From an uncultured Actinomycetospora sp. (GTDB taxonomy: Bacteria > Actinomycetota > Actinomycetes > Mycobacteriales > Pseudonocardiaceae): DNA of 8,049 bases. This document shows positions 5,840 through 8,049 of this stretch, piece by piece (position 1 is the stretch's first letter; each line of letters starts with the position of its first letter). The translations under genes and the position numbers were made by a program. The notes under the pieces were generated by a model. The model had not been told where the DNA came from, made no database searches, and was given only the letters and a program-made list of their open reading frames with translations. The stretch lies in NCBI GenBank assembly GCA_902805495.1, contig CADCTH010000111.1:1-8049 (forward strand), in the 5' to 3' direction.

Positions 5840-7147
5840 GTGATGCTGGTCGTCGGAATCGTGATCTTCGCCCTCGGGCTGCTGCTGTCGATCGCGTGGC
5901 ACGAACTCGGTCACTACACGGCGGCGCGACGCTTCGGCATCCGCGTCCCGCAGTTCATGGTGGGGTTCGGGCCGACGATCTGGTCGCGTCAGCGGGGCGA
6001 GACCGAGTGGGGCGTCAAGGCGATCCCCCTGGGCGGCTACATCCGCATGATCGGGATGATCCCGCCGGCTCCCGGCCAGAAGGTCGGCCGGAGCCGGCGG
6101 TCCGGCCCGATGCAGGGGATGATCGACGACATCCGTCGGGAGAACGACGCGGACTTCCGCCCGGGCGACGAGGACCGCCAGTTCTGGACCCGCAAGCCAT
6201 GGCAACGGATCATCGTGATGATCGCGGGCCCGTTCATGAACCTCGTCCTCGCGGTGGTGCTCTTCTGCATCGTGCTCATGGGCTTCGGGTGGCCCACCGC
6301 GCAGCCCGTCGTGGCGTCGGTGAGTGAGTGCGTCGTTCCGGCGTCCCGTCTGGAGCAGCCCGGCGGTGGGCAGTGCCGCCCGGAGGACCCGCGCACGCCG
6401 GCCGCGATCGCCGGGTTCCAGCCCGGGGACCGCATCGTGGCCTACAACGGAATGGCCTATACCGAGTGGGACGCCCTGCAACTCGCGATTCGTGACTCTC
6501 GAGGTACGGCCGACGTCGTCGTCGACCGAGGCGGGCAGCTCGTCACCCTCCGTCCGTCGCTCATCGAGAACGAGGTGCCCGACCTCGACGCCCCGATGGG
6601 GACCGCCCCGACGTTCGTGCGCGCCTCGTTCCTCGGTCTCTCGCCGATCGAGCCCGTCGTGCGTCAGACGCCGGGGCAGGTGCTCGAACGGGGCGGCGAG
6701 ATGATCGAGGGCACGGTGGCGTCGGTCGCGCGCCTGCCGCAGAAGGTCCCGGCGTTGTTCGGCGCTGTGTTCGGCGGAGAGGAGCGCGACCCCTACGGGC
6801 CCGTGAGCGTCGTCGGGGTCTCCGTGATCGGGGGGAAGGTGCTGGACGCCGAGCGCCCGGTCGCCGCGGAGATCTCCACGATGCTGTACCTCCTCGCGGC
6901 CGTGAACCTCTCGCTGTTCGTGCTGAATCTCCTCCCGATCCTTCCCCTGGACGGCGGGCACATGCTGCCGGCGCTGTGGGAGGCGGCGAAGAAGCGGATC
7001 GCGCGATGGCGTGGCAGGCCGGACCCCGGCCCCGTGGACCTCGCCAAGCTGATGCCGCTCGCGTACGGCTGCGCACTCGTGATCATGGGCTACGGCGCGT
7101 TGGTGATCCTCGCCGACATCGTCAATCCGGTGGACATCGGTTTCTGA
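5840..7147 (+). CDS. rip: Site-2 intramembrane zinc metalloprotease (M50 family, Rip1/RseP type)
   Basis: Proteases of this family cut membrane-bound anti-sigma factors (and some other membrane proteins) inside the bilayer, after a first outside cut, to release stress responses. In the 435-aa product a first membrane helix (about 3-20) runs into the zinc motif HELGH (H21, E22, H25). Then come the GYIRM segment (66-70), a second helix (about 124-148), and a PDZ domain (about 185-240) containing AGFQPGDRIVAYNG. The C-terminal helices hold NLLPILPLDGGH (363-374), whose D371 is the third zinc ligand. C164 and C179 lie on the outer side before the PDZ core and may pair. The catalytic set is complete. 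GTG 5840 and ATG 5843 are both possible starts and differ by one residue. Position between dxr and ispG matches the mycobacterial Rip1 locus. The gene is followed by a hairpin. Confidence 0.94.
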   Translation: MMLVVGIVIFALGLLLSIAWHELGHYTAARRFGIRVPQFMVGFGPTIWSRQRGETEWGVKAIPLGGYIRMIGMIPPAPGQKVGRSRRSGPMQGMIDDIRRENDADFRPGDEDRQFWTRKPWQRIIVMIAGPFMNLVLAVVLFCIVLMGFGWPTAQPVVASVSECVVPASRLEQPGGGQCRPEDPRTPAAIAGFQPGDRIVAYNGMAYTEWDALQLAIRDSRGTADVVVDRGGQLVTLRPSLIENEVPDLDAPMGTAPTFVRASFLGLSPIEPVVRQTPGQVLERGGEMIEGTVASVARLPQKVPALFGAVFGGEERDPYGPVSVVGVSVIGGKVLDAERPVAAEISTMLYLLAAVNLSLFVLNLLPILPLDGGHMLPALWEAAKKRIARWRGRPDPGPVDLAKLMPLAYGCALVIMGYGALVILADIVNPVDIGF

Positions 7148-7167
7148 GTCCCATCGCCGTGTCCAGG

Positions 7168-7188
7168 GCCACCGGCGGGGCCGGTGGC
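7168..7188 (+). terminator. Hairpin between rip and ispG
   Basis: GCCACCGGC (7168-7176) and GCCGGTGGC (7180-7188) form a perfect 9-bp stem with a 3-base loop, 21 bases after the rip stop. No T-run follows. It could be a weak terminator or an RNA-stability element separating rip from ispG, whose start is 48 bases further on. Confidence 0.4.
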
Positions 7189-7235
7189 GCTGGGGCAGAC
7201 TGGGAGGCGACGAATCCGCGTCGTCGAGGAGTGAG

Positions 7236-8049
7236 ATGACCGTCGATCTGGGTCTGCCCGAAGCGCCTGCCGTGCTCGCGCCGCGCCGCAAGACCCGCCA
7301 GCTCGACGTCGGCGGGGTCGGGGTCGGCAGCGACCACCCGGTCTCGGTGCAGTCGATGACCACCACGCTGACCAGCGACGTCAACGCCACCCTGCAGCAG
7401 ATCGCCGAGCTCACCGCGGCCGGCTGCGACATCGTCCGCGTGGCGGTCCCGAGTGCCGACGACGCCGAAGCGCTGCCCGCGATCGCGAAGAAGTCGACCA
7501 TCCCGGTGATCGCCGACATCCACTTCCAGCCGAAGTACGTGTTCGCCGCGATCGACGCCGGCTGCGCCGCGGTGCGCGTCAACCCGGGCAACATCAAGAA
7601 GTTCGACGACAAGGTCGGCGAGATCGCGCGCGCCGCCAAGGACGCGGGCACCCCGATCCGCATCGGCGTCAACGCGGGCTCCCTGGAGCCGGGCATCTTC
7701 GCGAAGTACGGCAAGGCGACGCCCGAGGCGCTCGTCGAGTCGGCGCTGTGGGAGGCGTCGCTCTTCGCCGAGCACGACTTCCACGACATCAAGATCTCGG
7801 TGAAGCACCACGACCCGGTGACGATGGTGCGCGCCTACGAGCTGCTCGCCGAGCAGTGCGACTACCCGCTGCACCTCGGGGTCACCGAGGCCGGCCCGTC
7901 CTTCCAGGGCACCATCAAGTCCGCCGTCGCCTTCGGCGCGCTGCTCAGCCAGGGCATCGGCGACACCATCCGCGTCTCCCTCTCCGCCCCGCCGGTGGAG
8001 GAGGTCAAGGTCGGCAACCAGATCCTCGAGTCGCTGAACCTCAAGCAGC
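7236..8049 (+). CDS. ispG: 4-hydroxy-3-methylbut-2-en-1-yl diphosphate synthase, IspG/GcpE (3' end outside window)
   Basis: IspG is the iron-sulfur enzyme that turns methylerythritol cyclodiphosphate into HMBPP, the second-to-last step of the MEP pathway. The window shows 271 codons, which should be roughly the first two thirds of the protein. Landmarks are RRKTRQLDVGGVGVGSDHPVSVQSMTTT near the N-terminus, AAGCDIVRVAVP, IPVIADIHFQPKYVFAAIDAG, VRVNPGN, IRIGVNAGSLE, HDIKISVKHHDP and LHLGVTEAGP. These follow the TIM-barrel half of the family in order. The cysteines that bind the 4Fe-4S cluster belong to the C-terminal part and are not in the window. GAGGAG (7226-7231) lies 4 bases before ATG 7236, the best ribosome site in this part of the window. 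Together with dxr upstream it places two MEP steps around the protease gene. Confidence 0.96.
   Translation, partial: MTVDLGLPEAPAVLAPRRKTRQLDVGGVGVGSDHPVSVQSMTTTLTSDVNATLQQIAELTAAGCDIVRVAVPSADDAEALPAIAKKSTIPVIADIHFQPKYVFAAIDAGCAAVRVNPGNIKKFDDKVGEIARAAKDAGTPIRIGVNAGSLEPGIFAKYGKATPEALVESALWEASLFAEHDFHDIKISVKHHDPVTMVRAYELLAEQCDYPLHLGVTEAGPSFQGTIKSAVAFGALLSQGIGDTIRVSLSAPPVEEVKVGNQILESLNLKQ

Noticed and set aside
7191..7225. Possible -10 box CAGACT before ispG
   Set aside because: It lacks the leading TA of the TANNNT pattern and the expected -35 region falls in the hairpin, so it is not better than chance.
5825..7792. Minus-strand frame of 655 codons antisense to rip and ispG
   Set aside because: It crosses two clear genes and their gap, has no recognisable motif and is rich in His/Arg/Asp as expected from antisense of GC-rich genes.

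Overview
The window reads as chromosome from a very GC-rich actinomycete, most likely a member of the Pseudonocardiaceae (Pseudonocardia/Actinomycetospora type). The reasons are the strong G/C bias at third codon positions, GTG starts, a stand-alone LigD-type polymerase, a DUF2631 protein, and the gene order dxr - rip - ispG that is familiar from mycobacteria (Rv2870c-Rv2869c-Rv2868c). The genus is an inference from gene content only.

Left part (1-2824): the 3' end of a gene whose product has a proline/threonine-rich linker and a small cysteine-paired domain like the extracellular sensor end of actinobacterial Ser/Thr kinases. Its stop codon lies 2 bases from the stop of a convergent gene for a stand-alone LigD-family primase-polymerase (NHEJ-type AEP). 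Divergent from the polymerase gene is a CoA-disulfide-reductase-like flavoprotein.

Middle part (2825-4141) is the accessory-looking stretch. Two almost identical 40-bp perfect or near-perfect palindromes (2831-2870 and 3871-3910) flank one gene, a 318-aa protein with an AbiEi-type winged-helix N-terminus and a DUF559/Vsr-like nuclease-fold C-terminus. An Arg stands where relatives have the acidic residue of the ELDG motif. The second palindrome supplies the TGA stop of this gene and, on the other strand, the TGA stop of a frameshifted fragment of what looks like an APC-type permease. This palindrome-gene-palindrome unit is the best candidate in the window for something undescribed.

Right part (4142-8049) is conserved core: a small DUF2631 membrane protein divergent from dxr, then dxr, rip (site-2 protease) and ispG, the last cut by the window edge. 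dxr and ispG are two steps of the non-mevalonate (MEP) isoprenoid pathway. The protease between them belongs to envelope-stress signalling. Gaps between these genes (128 and 88 bp) hold short hairpins and a possible leaderless promoter for rip, so the three genes need not form a single simple operon.
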